Shown: positions 9,260-18,635, numbered from the stretch's first letter. The stretch is 48,737 nucleotides of DNA from Prevotella conceptionensis 9403948 (GCF_000312305.1 NZ_HE999452.1:92786-141522); one strand, 5' to 3'. Numbers and translations are program-made. The notes: generated from the sequence alone by a model not told the origin.

Positions 9260-10180
9260 TTACATTTTGTAAATCTTACCGTTGAACACGCCTTGGAGTG
9301 GGAACGGCATGTGGCCGGCAGTGAAATTGTTTTCTACCTTCAGGCTGCCGTCTTTGCCAAAGGTTGCTTTGATGGTGGCCTTGGTCAGTAGGTATTCTTT
9401 ATATTCCGTTTCCGCTCCCTTCTTAAACTTGAGTTTCAAGCCATCATTCGAATAGTCTTTGCTGAACGTTTCGGTTTTCTTATCGTAGACAAGGTTGTTG
9501 ATGGTGTACGCACCTAAGGTTAAGTCGCCCATAAGCGTACCTTCAAGCTTTTGGCCAAGAACCATAATCGTGTATGTGCCGTCGTCGTTCACCCAGAAGC
9601 TGTAGCCTGTGTTCTTTGCTACGTACGTTAGTCCCGTCACCGATACGGAGTTGTCACCCAAGTATGTGCCAGATAGTTTAACCTTTTCTGGAGCTTTCCC
9701 ATTTCTCCATTTAATGGTTGTTCCGCCCATCAGGCCTTTTATGGAAATGTTAACGGCGGCCATGGGACCCGAGATGAGTGCTTCGTATTCCTTGGTTTGG
9801 CCTGCCTTATGTGGGTCGGCAACACTTATCTTGCCCGAACCTCTTATTTCGCCATCGTTGAGTGTAACTTCGAAAGTGCCTGTTCCCCATTTGGCGTCGG
9901 TGAATTTGCAGATGGATTTCTTACCTTGTGCAAATATTTCCATCTTGGCTTCCTCGCCATAATAGGTGTCCATGAACATGGGCGAGTTGACAACGATGTA
10001 GCCTGTAAAGGTGTGGATGGGCTTTACCTGCGACTCTTCGTTGGTAAATTGTATGTTCTTAATCTCGCTGGCCTTATATGTAACGGTAGAACCGTCGGAC
10101 TTGGTGATGGTTACTGTTTGTGCCTTGGTAGTGGCTACGCCCGCCAGTATGGCGAAAACAAGTGTAAAGAGATATTTCAT
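9260..10180 (-). CDS. Secreted calycin-like domain protein
   Basis: This protein has 306 residues with a clear signal peptide (MKYLFTLVFAILAGVATTKA, residues 1-20). The mature part starts with TVTITKSDGSTVTYKASEIKNIQF, a motif also common in Prevotella surface proteins. It continues as a beta-strand-rich region with two similar halves of about 120 residues (GSGKISVAD... and GTYTIMVLGQKLEGTLMGDLTLGAYTINNLVY...), as in the calycin-like beta-barrel family of Bacteroidota (PF13944 type). Calycin folds bind small hydrophobic ligands such as haem, which fits its place in a haem-uptake operon, but no binding residue can be named. Its start overlaps the stop of the preceding gene by 4 nt (ATGA), so the two are translationally coupled. 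A hairpin follows in the gap to the HmuY-like gene. Confidence 0.65.
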   Translation of the reverse strand: MKYLFTLVFAILAGVATTKAQTVTITKSDGSTVTYKASEIKNIQFTNEESQVKPIHTFTGYIVVNSPMFMDTYYGEEAKMEIFAQGKKSICKFTDAKWGTGTFEVTLNDGEIRGSGKISVADPHKAGQTKEYEALISGPMAAVNISIKGLMGGTTIKWRNGKAPEKVKLSGTYLGDNSVSVTGLTYVAKNTGYSFWVNDDGTYTIMVLGQKLEGTLMGDLTLGAYTINNLVYDKKTETFSKDYSNDGLKLKFKKGAETEYKEYLLTKATIKATFGKDGSLKVENNFTAGHMPFPLQGVFNGKIYKM

Positions 10181-10662
10181 TTCTGAATGAATTTGAAGGT
10201 TCTTGATGTGGATTTAACGATGAAAACGCCCGTTTGGCCCTTCAAAGGTAGGTCTACCGAGCCGTCGGAGTTGACTGTTGCCGATACAACTAGCTGCCCC
10301 GAAACATTGAATATCGACACGCGCGAGCCTGGTTGCAGGCCTTCGCCGTGAACCGATTGGCCGAAACTGAACACGGCTTGGCTCTCGTTTGGCGAGGGAG
10401 CGGTGCTGATGCCCGTAGAAGAAGGGTCGGCGAACTCGAATGAACGGAACTCGTTCAGTGGGTATTCAACGGTTTGTTTGCCTGCCGTTATTACCAACTT
10501 GTTGGTAGTAAAAGTCACCGTAGGCTTGTCGGCCAGTGCGAAGAACACGCTCTCACCCGACTTGCCGCTCACTTTAACGTGGTTAGCAGCCATGCCCCAC
10601 GCACTACCGAAGAACAAGGCAGATGCAATAACAAGTGCCCTGATGGTTGTTCTGATTTTCAT
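10177..10662 (-). CDS. Small secreted protein with T9SS sorting tail, first gene of haem operon
   Basis: This 161-residue protein has a signal peptide (about 1-25, ending AWGMAA). A middle portion (TVTFTTNKLVITAGKQTVEY then PLNEFRSFEF) follows the pattern of many Prevotella surface proteins. The C-terminal 70 residues are of the T9SS type A sorting form: GSRVSIFNVSGQLV, then GSVDLPLKGQTGVFIVKS, ending TFKFIQK. It should be exported by Sec and then carried across the outer membrane by T9SS. It overlaps the calycin-like gene by 4 nt and has a promoter-like box about 41 nt upstream. The exact role in haem capture is unknown. Confidence 0.7.
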   Translation of the reverse strand: MKIRTTIRALVIASALFFGSAWGMAANHVKVSGKSGESVFFALADKPTVTFTTNKLVITAGKQTVEYPLNEFRSFEFADPSSTGISTAPSPNESQAVFSFGQSVHGEGLQPGSRVSIFNVSGQLVVSATVNSDGSVDLPLKGQTGVFIVKSTSRTFKFIQK

Positions 10663-10702
10663 TGTACTTGTATTTTATGAAATCTAATCTGTTATAACGC
10701 CG

Positions 10703-10734
10703 CAAAAGTAACAATAACTTCTTTTTTCGGCAAT
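10703..10734 (-). promoter_or_regulatory. Promoter-like site for the haem operon
   Basis: Read on the minus strand, TACTTTTG (10710 down to 10703) matches the Bacteroidota -7 consensus TAnnTTTG. About 20 nt further upstream is ATTG (10734-10731), a near match to the -33 TTTG. The -7 box is about 41 nt before the start codon at 10662. No Fur-like operator is obvious. Confidence 0.55.
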
Positions 10735-10918
10735 ACTCACTTGTTGTGATTTTTCACCCTGTTCTATGCCTGGTTTTCGATAATGATGACCATATTTGTG
10801 CGTTAATTTTAGCATGATGGTTTTTGCAATGAAGGGAGGCACGGTAGAGTTTCAGGGGGAAAAGTCAGCTGTGTGCATTTTATCTTTTAGTGCTTATTCA
10901 AAAAAATATCGATAAATG

Positions 10919-10949
10919 TTTGCGCGTTTTGTGTTTTTTTGTAAATTTG
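10919..10949 (+). promoter_or_regulatory. Promoter for the T9SS/YD small protein and Rhs genes
   Basis: TTTG (10919-10922), a 19-nt spacer and TAAATTTG (10942-10949) give a near-perfect Bacteroidota housekeeping promoter. The gap 10663-11119 is a divergent promoter region with no gene. The leader to the start codon at 11120 would be about 165 nt. Confidence 0.7.
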
Positions 10950-11119
10950 CGGCGGATACTGCCGACCATTGGGGAGTTGCTATTCGCCTCAGTGGCAAAT
11001 TGTCTTCGTTACTTTACTAGCTATGGCGTGCATACCTTTTTGTGCACTCAACCCTTGGAGCGCATGCCCACTCACTCCAATGAAGGGTTTATTAACCGAA
11101 AGTGGACGATGAAAGAATT

Positions 11120-11542
11120 ATGAAAAAGGCTTTTCTTACAATTGTCGCCTTTGCGACATCGCTGTTGGTAGCCGCCCAACACAAGATTAAGTTCAGCTAC
11201 GACGCTGCTGGAAACAGGGTGGCGCGCGAAGCCGTAGTACCCAAATCAAAAGTTGCACAAGCTAAGGCGCAAACCCAATCTGCAAACGAACGGATGCCTG
11301 TAAGCATGGAAGGGGTAACGCATAGCTATGCCCAAGGCATTATCCGTGTAAACGTCCCTATGTTACCAAATGGCAGTAGTTGCGAGCTCTATGTGTATTC
11401 AGCCGCTGGCGCATTGGTTTATCGTGGGACAGCAGTTGTCGGAACAAACGAAATCAGCATTACGCATTGTGCTGATGGCGTATATCTGGTGAAAGCCGTG
11501 GTGGGCGAAAACACCTCGGCATGGAAGATAGTGAAGCGATGA
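11120..11542 (+). CDS. Small secreted protein: YD-repeat motif plus T9SS sorting tail
   Basis: This 140-residue protein starts at the ATG that gives a compact signal peptide (MKKAFLTIVAFATSLLVAA, then Q); an in-frame ATG 18 nt earlier gives a poorer N-terminus. Right after the signal comes KIKFSYDAAGNRVARE, a single YD/Rhs-type motif. A linker follows, then a T9SS type A-like C-terminal domain (CELYVYSAAGALVYRGTAV, a GTNEISITHCADGVYLVKAV strand pair, and a final WKIVKR). It lies about 70 nt upstream of the large SpvB/Rhs gene on the same strand. Proteins of this shape accompany YD-repeat genes in Bacteroidota. It may be a surface partner of the Rhs protein or a remnant of a longer T9SS-exported YD protein; this is inference. 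Confidence 0.65.
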   Translation: MKKAFLTIVAFATSLLVAAQHKIKFSYDAAGNRVAREAVVPKSKVAQAKAQTQSANERMPVSMEGVTHSYAQGIIRVNVPMLPNGSSCELYVYSAAGALVYRGTAVVGTNEISITHCADGVYLVKAVVGENTSAWKIVKR

Positions 11543-11615
11543 GCCTTGCGTGCATACGTGAAATCTCTTAACAAACTGAACATGAATTTATTTTCAACAC
11601 CTAAACAATTTAACT

Positions 11616-13073
11616 ATGCGACGTTTTTATCTCATAACGCTTTGCCTAGCATTTTTACCTTTGGCAAACTTGGCACAAGAAGTGTCGAAACGCAACGGCG
11701 AAACACCTGTGTTGAACAAATGCGTACCACCTCATGGAGGAGGTACATGCCCTGGGCAAGAGGATTCTTCTCGTATACCGCCGGTTATCCCGCCTGATGA
11801 AGTCCCATCAAACGACATGTACGTTGTTGGCACACCTACTTGTTCGTTCAACGTTTCCAATTCGGGTGCTGCCATTTACGACATCAAGATAGACGTTCCT
11901 GATGCAGGTCCGCTTACGCCCAAAATAAGCTTAACCTACAATAGTCAGTCTGCGGGGTATGGCCTGGCTGGGTATGGCGTGAACATCAGCGGTATCTCGG
12001 TAATCACTCGCGGGAATAAGGACCTCTTTCATGACGGCAAACAACAAGGAGTAGAGTTCAACGCAAGCGATAACCTCTACTTAGATGGGAAACGCCTGAT
12101 ATACCAATCGGGTGAGATGGAAGATTCTTGCGTGGTATATGCGGTAGAGGGTGATCCTTTTACGAAGGTTTTTCAATACGGTTTTCATCCATTTCAAGTT
12201 GATGGGATGTGCTTTAAGGTGGTTACTGCTGACGGATTGGAGTATGAATATGCGAGTGATGCCGATGCAACGCTCTTTTGCGGTTCTCTAGACCAAAAGA
12301 AACATGGCTGTGTCGCATGGTATGTCAGTGCTGTGCGAGATAAGAATGGTAATTTTATATTTTATTCATACGACAACAGCGGTCTTACTGTCAGGCCAGT
12401 TTACATTTCCTACGGACCTAAGGATGAAACAGGGAAAGGGAAGTTTTATAATATCGAATTTTCGTATGCGAAACTAGGGACGAATGCTAGGCCTTTTGCC
12501 GCGTATGTGGATAGAGGAAACTTCGATGTGTGTTTGTCTTCTATCGTCGCGGCCTGTGCTAACCATACGTATCGAAAGTATACGCTTACCTACGACGACA
12601 ATTCTGATGGTAGCCAAACCAAATGGACACGACTTGTGCAAGTAAGCGAAGAGAACGGCAAGGGTGAGAAATACCCTCCTGTGAAGCTGAATTGGAGCTT
12701 CTTGCCAAAAGGCGATGCATCTCCTCTCCAGATGGACGTGAGCACGAACGACGACAGGTGGTATGTGAAAGAGTCCGATAAGGGTTTCTTTGCCACCGAC
12801 CTCAACGGCGACGGTGTAAACGACATCATCAGAGTGGCGCCGGTAGAGGTTATTGACTGGCAGGGTTATGGCACCACCCACTCACATTACAACACCTATG
12901 TTTATGTCAGCCGCAGTAAGGTTTCCCCAAACGGCAACGTCTCTTATGAAAAGCCGCTAGTCTTCTCCTTGCCTGCAAACATTTCCTTGGGCGACATCAA
13001 GACGACAATGGGTGGGGCATCGGTGATGGACTTCGACGGTGACGGCTATAACGACTTGCTAATACCTTATTAA
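11616..13073 (+). CDS. Rhs/YD-repeat toxin, N-terminal part (SpvB domain and FG-GAP start), ends at in-frame TAA
   Basis: These 485 residues are the N-terminal part of a secreted Rhs toxin. There is a signal peptide (about 1-20, then QEV) and a linker. An SpvB-type domain begins near residue 75 (AAIYDIKIDVPDAGPLTP, KISLTYNSQSAGYGLAGYG), typical of the Tc/SpvB scaffold that builds the Rhs cocoon. From about residue 390 FG-GAP/VCBS repeats start (DLNGDGVNDIIRV, DFDGDGYNDLLIPY). Translation stops at TAA (13071-13073), but the next codons in the same frame (D-K, then V at GTG 13080) continue the FG-GAP series without loss. The full protein would have about 2104 residues. The stop is therefore a nonsense mutation, a site of readthrough, or a sequencing error. 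Confidence 0.8.
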   Translation: MRRFYLITLCLAFLPLANLAQEVSKRNGETPVLNKCVPPHGGGTCPGQEDSSRIPPVIPPDEVPSNDMYVVGTPTCSFNVSNSGAAIYDIKIDVPDAGPLTPKISLTYNSQSAGYGLAGYGVNISGISVITRGNKDLFHDGKQQGVEFNASDNLYLDGKRLIYQSGEMEDSCVVYAVEGDPFTKVFQYGFHPFQVDGMCFKVVTADGLEYEYASDADATLFCGSLDQKKHGCVAWYVSAVRDKNGNFIFYSYDNSGLTVRPVYISYGPKDETGKGKFYNIEFSYAKLGTNARPFAAYVDRGNFDVCLSSIVAACANHTYRKYTLTYDDNSDGSQTKWTRLVQVSEENGKGEKYPPVKLNWSFLPKGDASPLQMDVSTNDDRWYVKESDKGFFATDLNGDGVNDIIRVAPVEVIDWQGYGTTHSHYNTYVYVSRSKVSPNGNVSYEKPLVFSLPANISLGDIKTTMGGASVMDFDGDGYNDLLIPY

Positions 13074-13079
13074 GACAAG

Positions 13080-16000
13080 GTGGAAGGCCACTGGAATAAC
13101 GTCAGGTTCCAGTTCATCTCGGGGAACGATGTTACAAATGGCAACACATGGAACGTGAAAGAAATCGGCATGGGGTTGAAGGCCGCAGATGCTGTGCCGC
13201 TTCTTGTTCCTTTCGACACAGACGGCAACGGAAAGGATGATGTGGTGTGTGTGGAACAAAGGCAAAAGGATGGCTATTACCCTTGTACCATCATAAAATA
13301 TATGGATGGGGATAAACTGGACCATCGGGAGTATAAGTTGCGCCTACCACAAAACCCTGAGAAAATGTTTGTGGGTGATTACAACAACGATGGACTACAA
13401 GATTTGATTTTCCTTTACGCCAATGGCTATAAGATTTACTTCAATGCGGGTGGAAAACCCACGGATGAGAAATTTGTTGAAACAAAGACAGCCGAAGGAA
13501 CAAACCTGCGCAACCGATGGCGCATTCAACAAGGCGATTTCGACGGAGATGGCCTTATCGACTTTGTGTACAACTGCGGCGACGGTGACTACCACCTTTG
13601 GGTGGCCTATAACGAGGGTGGTGGAACATTCCGCATTGGCAAGGGTGTAGACATGGGTTTCTCAGATCAGGGCACTACGAATGACGATGACAAGTTCGCG
13701 CTCCTGACATGGGACATGGACCGCGATGGACTAACAGACGTGATGGTGTGCAAGGCCAGATACAGGTACAGAGGATTTCCTAAATTCAAAACGGAATTCA
13801 CCGCTACCGAAGTGCGGTGGTATCGCTCTACTGGGGATGGATTCGCTTTCAACAACGCCGCATCTAAAGGGAGAGAAGACGATGCTTTGGAGAACAAAAT
13901 TTTCCTTGGCGACTTCGACGGTGACGGGCAAATGGAACTGGCAAACTACGGCAGTAAGCTAACCAGCGGAGACGATGGATTTAATGGAACAATACACGCT
14001 TACTTCAACTATGGTGAGAAAGCCAATGCCGGACGTGTGACAAAGGTGGAAGACGGAATGGGAACTTCTCATAGTATCTTGTATGCCTACGCCACAAACC
14101 CTATTGTGTATAAGCGCACCATCGCCAACCGTTACCCTGTTAACACCTATGCGCTGCCGATAGCAGTTGTACGATACGTGTATGCAAACGACGGAAGTGC
14201 GGGGCACTACTACACCGAATATGGCTACGAAGATTTGCGATTGCATATCGCGGGGAGAGGTATGCTTGGTTTCAACAAGATGGCAAGTACAAACACCTCA
14301 CTAGGCATCAAGACTTCTACCGAGACAACCAAGTGGGATGAAACCAGGTGGCTACCCACAGAAACTAAGACTGTTGTGGAGCAAGGCGGTTGTGCAGCCA
14401 CCACTTTGTCTACAACCACAATCGTCGGCCAGGATAAAGGTAATTACTTTGCCTATATTTCCAAGCAAGAGGCAACGGACATGGACGGAAACCGCACCAT
14501 AACACGCTCGGCCTACGACAATGGGAAAGGCGTACCCGTGGAAGAGGTGGTTGAGAATGATGGCGACAACATGTACCGCAGGGTGACGTACGGCGGTTAT
14601 GTGAAGAAACAGGCGCGATGGTTGCCCACAACCATGACCAAGACCCAAAAGCATAAGGACGACCCTTCGCCATTTAGCACAACAACCTCGTACAAGTATG
14701 ATGATAATGGCAACATTCTCTCCACAACGGAGAATTACGGCACGGAAATGGCTTTGACAACCACCAACACCTACAACGCACAAGGCAACATCCTTACCAC
14801 GGTTACCACGGGCAAAGGGGTGAAACCCATAACAAAGCACTTTGAGTATGACAACGATGGACGCCTTGTTGTTAAGACGTTCACCACGCCTGAGACTTCG
14901 GTGAACACCTTCGCCTACGATGAATGGGGAAACCTACTCACGCAAACGGATATAACAAACTCCGCAGAACCACTCACCACAACGCACACTTACGATGGAT
15001 GGGGACAGGAAACGCAGGTTGTGGCAGCGGATGGGACAAAGACAAAAGTTGAACGCAGATGGACATCCCCATTCTCAACGGAACAATACGATATCGAGGT
15101 GGTTTCTGACGGTGCACCGACAGTGCTGACATGCTATGACCAGAAAGGGCGTGAACTCAGCAAAAAGTCGGTTGGGCCGAAAGGTGTAGATATCAATAAC
15201 AAGACAACCTACAATACTAAAGGACTGGTTTCAAAGATTGAAAAGACTACTGGCAAACTTACAACGAAACAAGTTCTCACTTACGACGGTCGTGGACGAC
15301 TTGTGAAAGAAGTGCTGAGCTCGGGTAAAACCACCAAATATACTTACGGCAACCGTACTGTAACCTCTACGATTGCTGAGACAGGCCAGAGCGTAACGAA
15401 GACTTTTGATGCGTGGGGCAATGTGGTTAAGGTGGAAGACCCGTCGGGCATCGTCACCTACAAATATGCTTCTGTAGGCAAACCTGCCAGTGTGACAGCA
15501 CACGGCTCTACCGTATGTATGACCTACGATGCGGCCGGCAACCAAACCTCGCTTGCCGACCCCGATGCAGGGACTTCTACCTATACCTATGCTGCAGACG
15601 GAACGCTGCTTGCTCAAACAGATGGCAAGGGGACAAAGACCACTTACCAGTTTGATGAGCTGGGACGCCCCTTCCTCACCTGCATTGGAAAACAGCTGTT
15701 GGTAACCAACTATGGTGCGTACGTCAACGGCAGTCCACTTGTGCTAAGCAGAATTAACGATCGTTGTTCTGTTCAGTATCAATACGATAAGCTCGGCCGA
15801 ATGGTTTCTGAGAAACGGGACATTAGGGGACACGAAAAGGCATACAAGTTTGAGTATACATATAACGACAAAAACCAACTGTCTCAGGTTATATATCCTG
15901 GTAATTTAGAGGTGAACTACCAGTATGATCTCAACGGGTTTAAGGATCAAGTTGAGGTAAATGGTGACATCGTTTATAAACAGGAGGACTATGATGGGCT

Positions 16001-17930
16001 TGTAAACCGCTTCTCGTTCTTGGGCAAGTTAGTTTCTACAAGTGTACGAGACAAAGATGGTTTTGAAACTAATCTGAAATTAACGAACGGCAATTCAACG
16101 CTTGAAGATTTTACTTCGGAATATGACAAGGCAACAGGCAATTTGTTGTCTCGCCGCAGAAACAACAGTTCCAAGGAAGAATTCGGTTACGACAACCTTG
16201 ACCGTCTGATTTCGTATAAGCCAAGCCAAGGCGGAATGATGAAAATAGATTACGCCCCTAATGGTAATGTGCTATTTAAAACAGATGTGGGCAATTATAA
16301 TTATGATGCAAATATAAGGCCGCATGCCGTTACCGAGGTGGACAATCCAATTGCGGCGATTCCTAGCGACCCGCTTACCACAACTTATAATGAGTATGGC
16401 AAAGTTGATATGATTACTGATTCTGTTAAAGGCTTATCAACACACTTCTTCTATGGGCCAGATCAAGAAAGATGGTGTTCTGCACAATATCGCGATGGTA
16501 ATCTTGTGCGTTCCACCATCTATGCAGGCGATTACGAAGAAGTTTACGAGAATGGTGATACACGCGGATATTATTACCTCGATGGCAACGTAATTGTGAT
16601 AAGGGATGGTTTGTTCAAGCCTTATCTTGCCTTTACCGATAACCTTGGCAGCATACTCTCTGTGTGCGATGAAGAAGGACGGAAAGTGTTCGATGCTTCT
16701 TACGATGCGTGGGGTAAACAAACCATTACGCAAAACGACATCGGGCTTTATCGGGGCTACACAGGTCATGAGATGCTCAACGAGTATGACATAATCAACA
16801 TGAACGGTCGCCTGTACGATCCTGTTATCGGCCGTTTCTTCAGTCCCGACAACTATGTGCAGATGCCGTTCAATAGCCAAAACTTTAATCGTTACAGCTA
16901 TTGCCTTAACAATCCGTTGAAGTATACCGACCCGAGCGGAGAATGGTTTGGCATAGACGACCTTATTGTTGCAGGTGCTGGTTTTGTTGTTGGTTACCTT
17001 GGCAATGCCATCAGCTCTCACAACTGGGGGTGGAGTTCCATAAAAAGTGGGCTTATCACAGCGGGAGCATCATGGTTAGGTTTTAATACAGCAGGACTAG
17101 CAACGGGCAGCATCACCTCTGCCACATGGAGGCAAGTTGGCAGCATTTGTTTGAATGGCATTGTAAACAAGGCATTCCCATCAGGCAATGTTCCCTTGAA
17201 TGACCATTTGGGCCTTGCTTTCTCTCCTTCGTTTAGTTGGACGGAAGGCGGTCTGACGGCGGGCATGCTTGCCTCGCTTTCCTACACGGATGGAGATTTT
17301 AGTGCAAGTGTTAGCGGCGGTATAACCAACAATTATGTTGGCTGGAACGCAGAAGCTTCTTATGGCGGTTGGGGTGCAGGCTTTGGCAAAACCTATTATG
17401 GCGAACAAACCGTAAGAGGCAATGTGTTAGGCAAACAAATCGTAGGTGCAATAACTTTACTCGCGCCTGGCGACGTTTCTTTCCGACTGTATAACGACAT
17501 GTTTGGACAGTCTGGCCATGATCGCTGGCGTACTAGTGCTGCGGAACTCACCATCGGAGATTTCAGTGTAGGCACGTATGTGACGACAAATGACGGTAAG
17601 GAAGAATCGGGTATCTATGGATATGATCCTAATATTGTCGACCCGTATCTTGGTGCTAATCCTGAAAGAGTCATCCATGTTAATGGTAGAGATCAAAAAG
17701 TTGGTGGTGGTTGGCCTAACGGGAAAGTCTATTCAGCACCTTTTTGGGTTGGAATCAAGTCGGGAAGCCAAATCTATCGATTTGGGGTAAGTGCGAGGAT
17801 TGTACAGAGTCTCACACAAAATCTTGTTCATCGTTATCTTGTACCAACTCCTTACTTTATACCAGGTAAGGAGTTCTACAGAGGCTTGTATTCTTCTTTC
17901 GGGCATAATTCGCCATTAAGTCTTTGGTAG
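13080..17930 (+). CDS. Rhs/YD-repeat polymorphic toxin, main part, with type-23-like toxin tip
   Basis: These 1616 residues are in the same frame as the preceding part, separated from it by one TAA and two sense codons. Further FG-GAP repeats come first (DTDGNGKDDVV, DYNNDGLQDLIFL, DFDGDGLIDFVYN, DMDRDGLTDVMV). A TcdB-middle-like section follows, then many YD repeats (YKYDDNGNI, FEYDNDGRLV, FAYDEWGNL, YQYDKLGRM). The Rhs core reads NGRLYDPVIGRFFSPDNYVQ and NRYSYCLNNPLKYTDPSGEW near residues 1242-1287. The tip (about 1290-1616) has a hydrophobic lead, a glycine-rich beta-strand part (VGWNAEASYGGWGAGFG), DRWRTSAAELTIGDFSVGTY and a closing SFGHNSPLSLW. This pattern matches my recollection of polymorphic toxin type 23 (Ntox23) tips of Bacteroidota. 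GTG at 13080 could allow reinitiation, but the product would lack a signal peptide. Confidence 0.82.
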   Translation: MEGHWNNVRFQFISGNDVTNGNTWNVKEIGMGLKAADAVPLLVPFDTDGNGKDDVVCVEQRQKDGYYPCTIIKYMDGDKLDHREYKLRLPQNPEKMFVGDYNNDGLQDLIFLYANGYKIYFNAGGKPTDEKFVETKTAEGTNLRNRWRIQQGDFDGDGLIDFVYNCGDGDYHLWVAYNEGGGTFRIGKGVDMGFSDQGTTNDDDKFALLTWDMDRDGLTDVMVCKARYRYRGFPKFKTEFTATEVRWYRSTGDGFAFNNAASKGREDDALENKIFLGDFDGDGQMELANYGSKLTSGDDGFNGTIHAYFNYGEKANAGRVTKVEDGMGTSHSILYAYATNPIVYKRTIANRYPVNTYALPIAVVRYVYANDGSAGHYYTEYGYEDLRLHIAGRGMLGFNKMASTNTSLGIKTSTETTKWDETRWLPTETKTVVEQGGCAATTLSTTTIVGQDKGNYFAYISKQEATDMDGNRTITRSAYDNGKGVPVEEVVENDGDNMYRRVTYGGYVKKQARWLPTTMTKTQKHKDDPSPFSTTTSYKYDDNGNILSTTENYGTEMALTTTNTYNAQGNILTTVTTGKGVKPITKHFEYDNDGRLVVKTFTTPETSVNTFAYDEWGNLLTQTDITNSAEPLTTTHTYDGWGQETQVVAADGTKTKVERRWTSPFSTEQYDIEVVSDGAPTVLTCYDQKGRELSKKSVGPKGVDINNKTTYNTKGLVSKIEKTTGKLTTKQVLTYDGRGRLVKEVLSSGKTTKYTYGNRTVTSTIAETGQSVTKTFDAWGNVVKVEDPSGIVTYKYASVGKPASVTAHGSTVCMTYDAAGNQTSLADPDAGTSTYTYAADGTLLAQTDGKGTKTTYQFDELGRPFLTCIGKQLLVTNYGAYVNGSPLVLSRINDRCSVQYQYDKLGRMVSEKRDIRGHEKAYKFEYTYNDKNQLSQVIYPGNLEVNYQYDLNGFKDQVEVNGDIVYKQEDYDGLVNRFSFLGKLVSTSVRDKDGFETNLKLTNGNSTLEDFTSEYDKATGNLLSRRRNNSSKEEFGYDNLDRLISYKPSQGGMMKIDYAPNGNVLFKTDVGNYNYDANIRPHAVTEVDNPIAAIPSDPLTTTYNEYGKVDMITDSVKGLSTHFFYGPDQERWCSAQYRDGNLVRSTIYAGDYEEVYENGDTRGYYYLDGNVIVIRDGLFKPYLAFTDNLGSILSVCDEEGRKVFDASYDAWGKQTITQNDIGLYRGYTGHEMLNEYDIINMNGRLYDPVIGRFFSPDNYVQMPFNSQNFNRYSYCLNNPLKYTDPSGEWFGIDDLIVAGAGFVVGYLGNAISSHNWGWSSIKSGLITAGASWLGFNTAGLATGSITSATWRQVGSICLNGIVNKAFPSGNVPLNDHLGLAFSPSFSWTEGGLTAGMLASLSYTDGDFSASVSGGITNNYVGWNAEASYGGWGAGFGKTYYGEQTVRGNVLGKQIVGAITLLAPGDVSFRLYNDMFGQSGHDRWRTSAAELTIGDFSVGTYVTTNDGKEESGIYGYDPNIVDPYLGANPERVIHVNGRDQKVGGGWPNGKVYSAPFWVGIKSGSQIYRFGVSARIVQSLTQNLVHRYLVPTPYFIPGKEFYRGLYSSFGHNSPLSLW

Positions 17931-17940
17931 TGTGAAACCT

Positions 17941-17975
17941 GCCTTTTGGAGATTGTGTTGCAATCTCCAAAAGGC
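17941..17975 (+). terminator. Perfect 15-bp hairpin between toxin tip and immunity gene
   Basis: GCCTTTTGGAGATTG (17941-17955) pairs perfectly with CAATCTCCAAAAGGC (17961-17975) around a 5-nt loop. It starts 11 nt after the Rhs stop and ends 15 nt before the next start codon. A T run is lacking on the plus strand. It could limit readthrough from the toxin or protect the 5' end of the immunity mRNA. A similar hairpin follows the relic Rhs tail at 20594-20632. Confidence 0.65.
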
Positions 17976-17990
17976 AATAAAATAATTTGT

Positions 17991-18635
17991 ATGAAGATAT
18001 TATTATTTTCCTTTGGATTTCTGGTGCTATGCTCATGTTGGTCGCCCTTTCCTAATGCCTATGAGCGTTCGATGCAGGTGGGTCGCTTTCGCCCTAACAT
18101 TAACACTGGAATTGCTAAAAAAGTGAACATTAATGGATACTACGTCGTGACCCATAAGAGGGTGGGAACATTCGAGCCGTTTATTCTTTATTCTGATGGA
18201 ACGTTTGGCAGTATCGTTTTTAAAAATAGAGACTCACTTTACGAGCAGAAAAAACAAGATACAGATTTGATGCAAGAAATTATAAGTTCAGAAAAAGGAT
18301 TTTGTGGGGGAGGTGGATATTATGAAATTAAAGGAGACACATTGGAAGTTGATAAAGTATATCGTTATCAACTCCGCAAAGTGTTGGCGAAGAGTCGCTT
18401 TAAGATAATCGATAAAAATCACCTCCTTCTCTTTAGCGGAATGTGGGTTGTATCAAAGAAAGAAGACGTACCTGAACCTTATGATGTACTTTACGAATTT
18501 GTCCCTGCTAAGAATTTGCCACCCTCCACAAGCTTTGGCTGTAAGTTGAACAAGTATATGTGGGAGAACAAGGCCGACTGGAAAGCCTATAAGCAAAGAA
18601 TGAAACAGCAAATGATAATAAAAAGAGGTAACTGA
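17991..18635 (+). CDS. Lipoprotein, likely immunity protein for the Rhs toxin (copy A1)
   Basis: This 214-residue protein has a lipoprotein signal (MKILLFSFGFLVLCSC; Cys16 as the lipid site). The ATG at 17991 is chosen because it gives a tight signal; an upstream in-frame TTG lies inside the hairpin. The mature part has ERSMQVGRFRPNINTG, NINGYYVV, FEPFILYSDGTFG, GGYYEIKGDTLEV, DVLYEFVPAKNLPPSTSFG and a lysine-rich end. I do not recognise a named family. It directly follows the toxin tip gene. A near-identical copy lies at 23970-24620, with four substitutions in the mature region, and more distant paralogues at 18725 and 24710. Position, multiplicity and envelope location argue for an immunity role against an envelope-acting toxin, but this is inference. 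Confidence 0.7.
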   Translation: MKILLFSFGFLVLCSCWSPFPNAYERSMQVGRFRPNINTGIAKKVNINGYYVVTHKRVGTFEPFILYSDGTFGSIVFKNRDSLYEQKKQDTDLMQEIISSEKGFCGGGGYYEIKGDTLEVDKVYRYQLRKVLAKSRFKIIDKNHLLLFSGMWVVSKKEDVPEPYDVLYEFVPAKNLPPSTSFGCKLNKYMWENKADWKAYKQRMKQQMIIKRGN

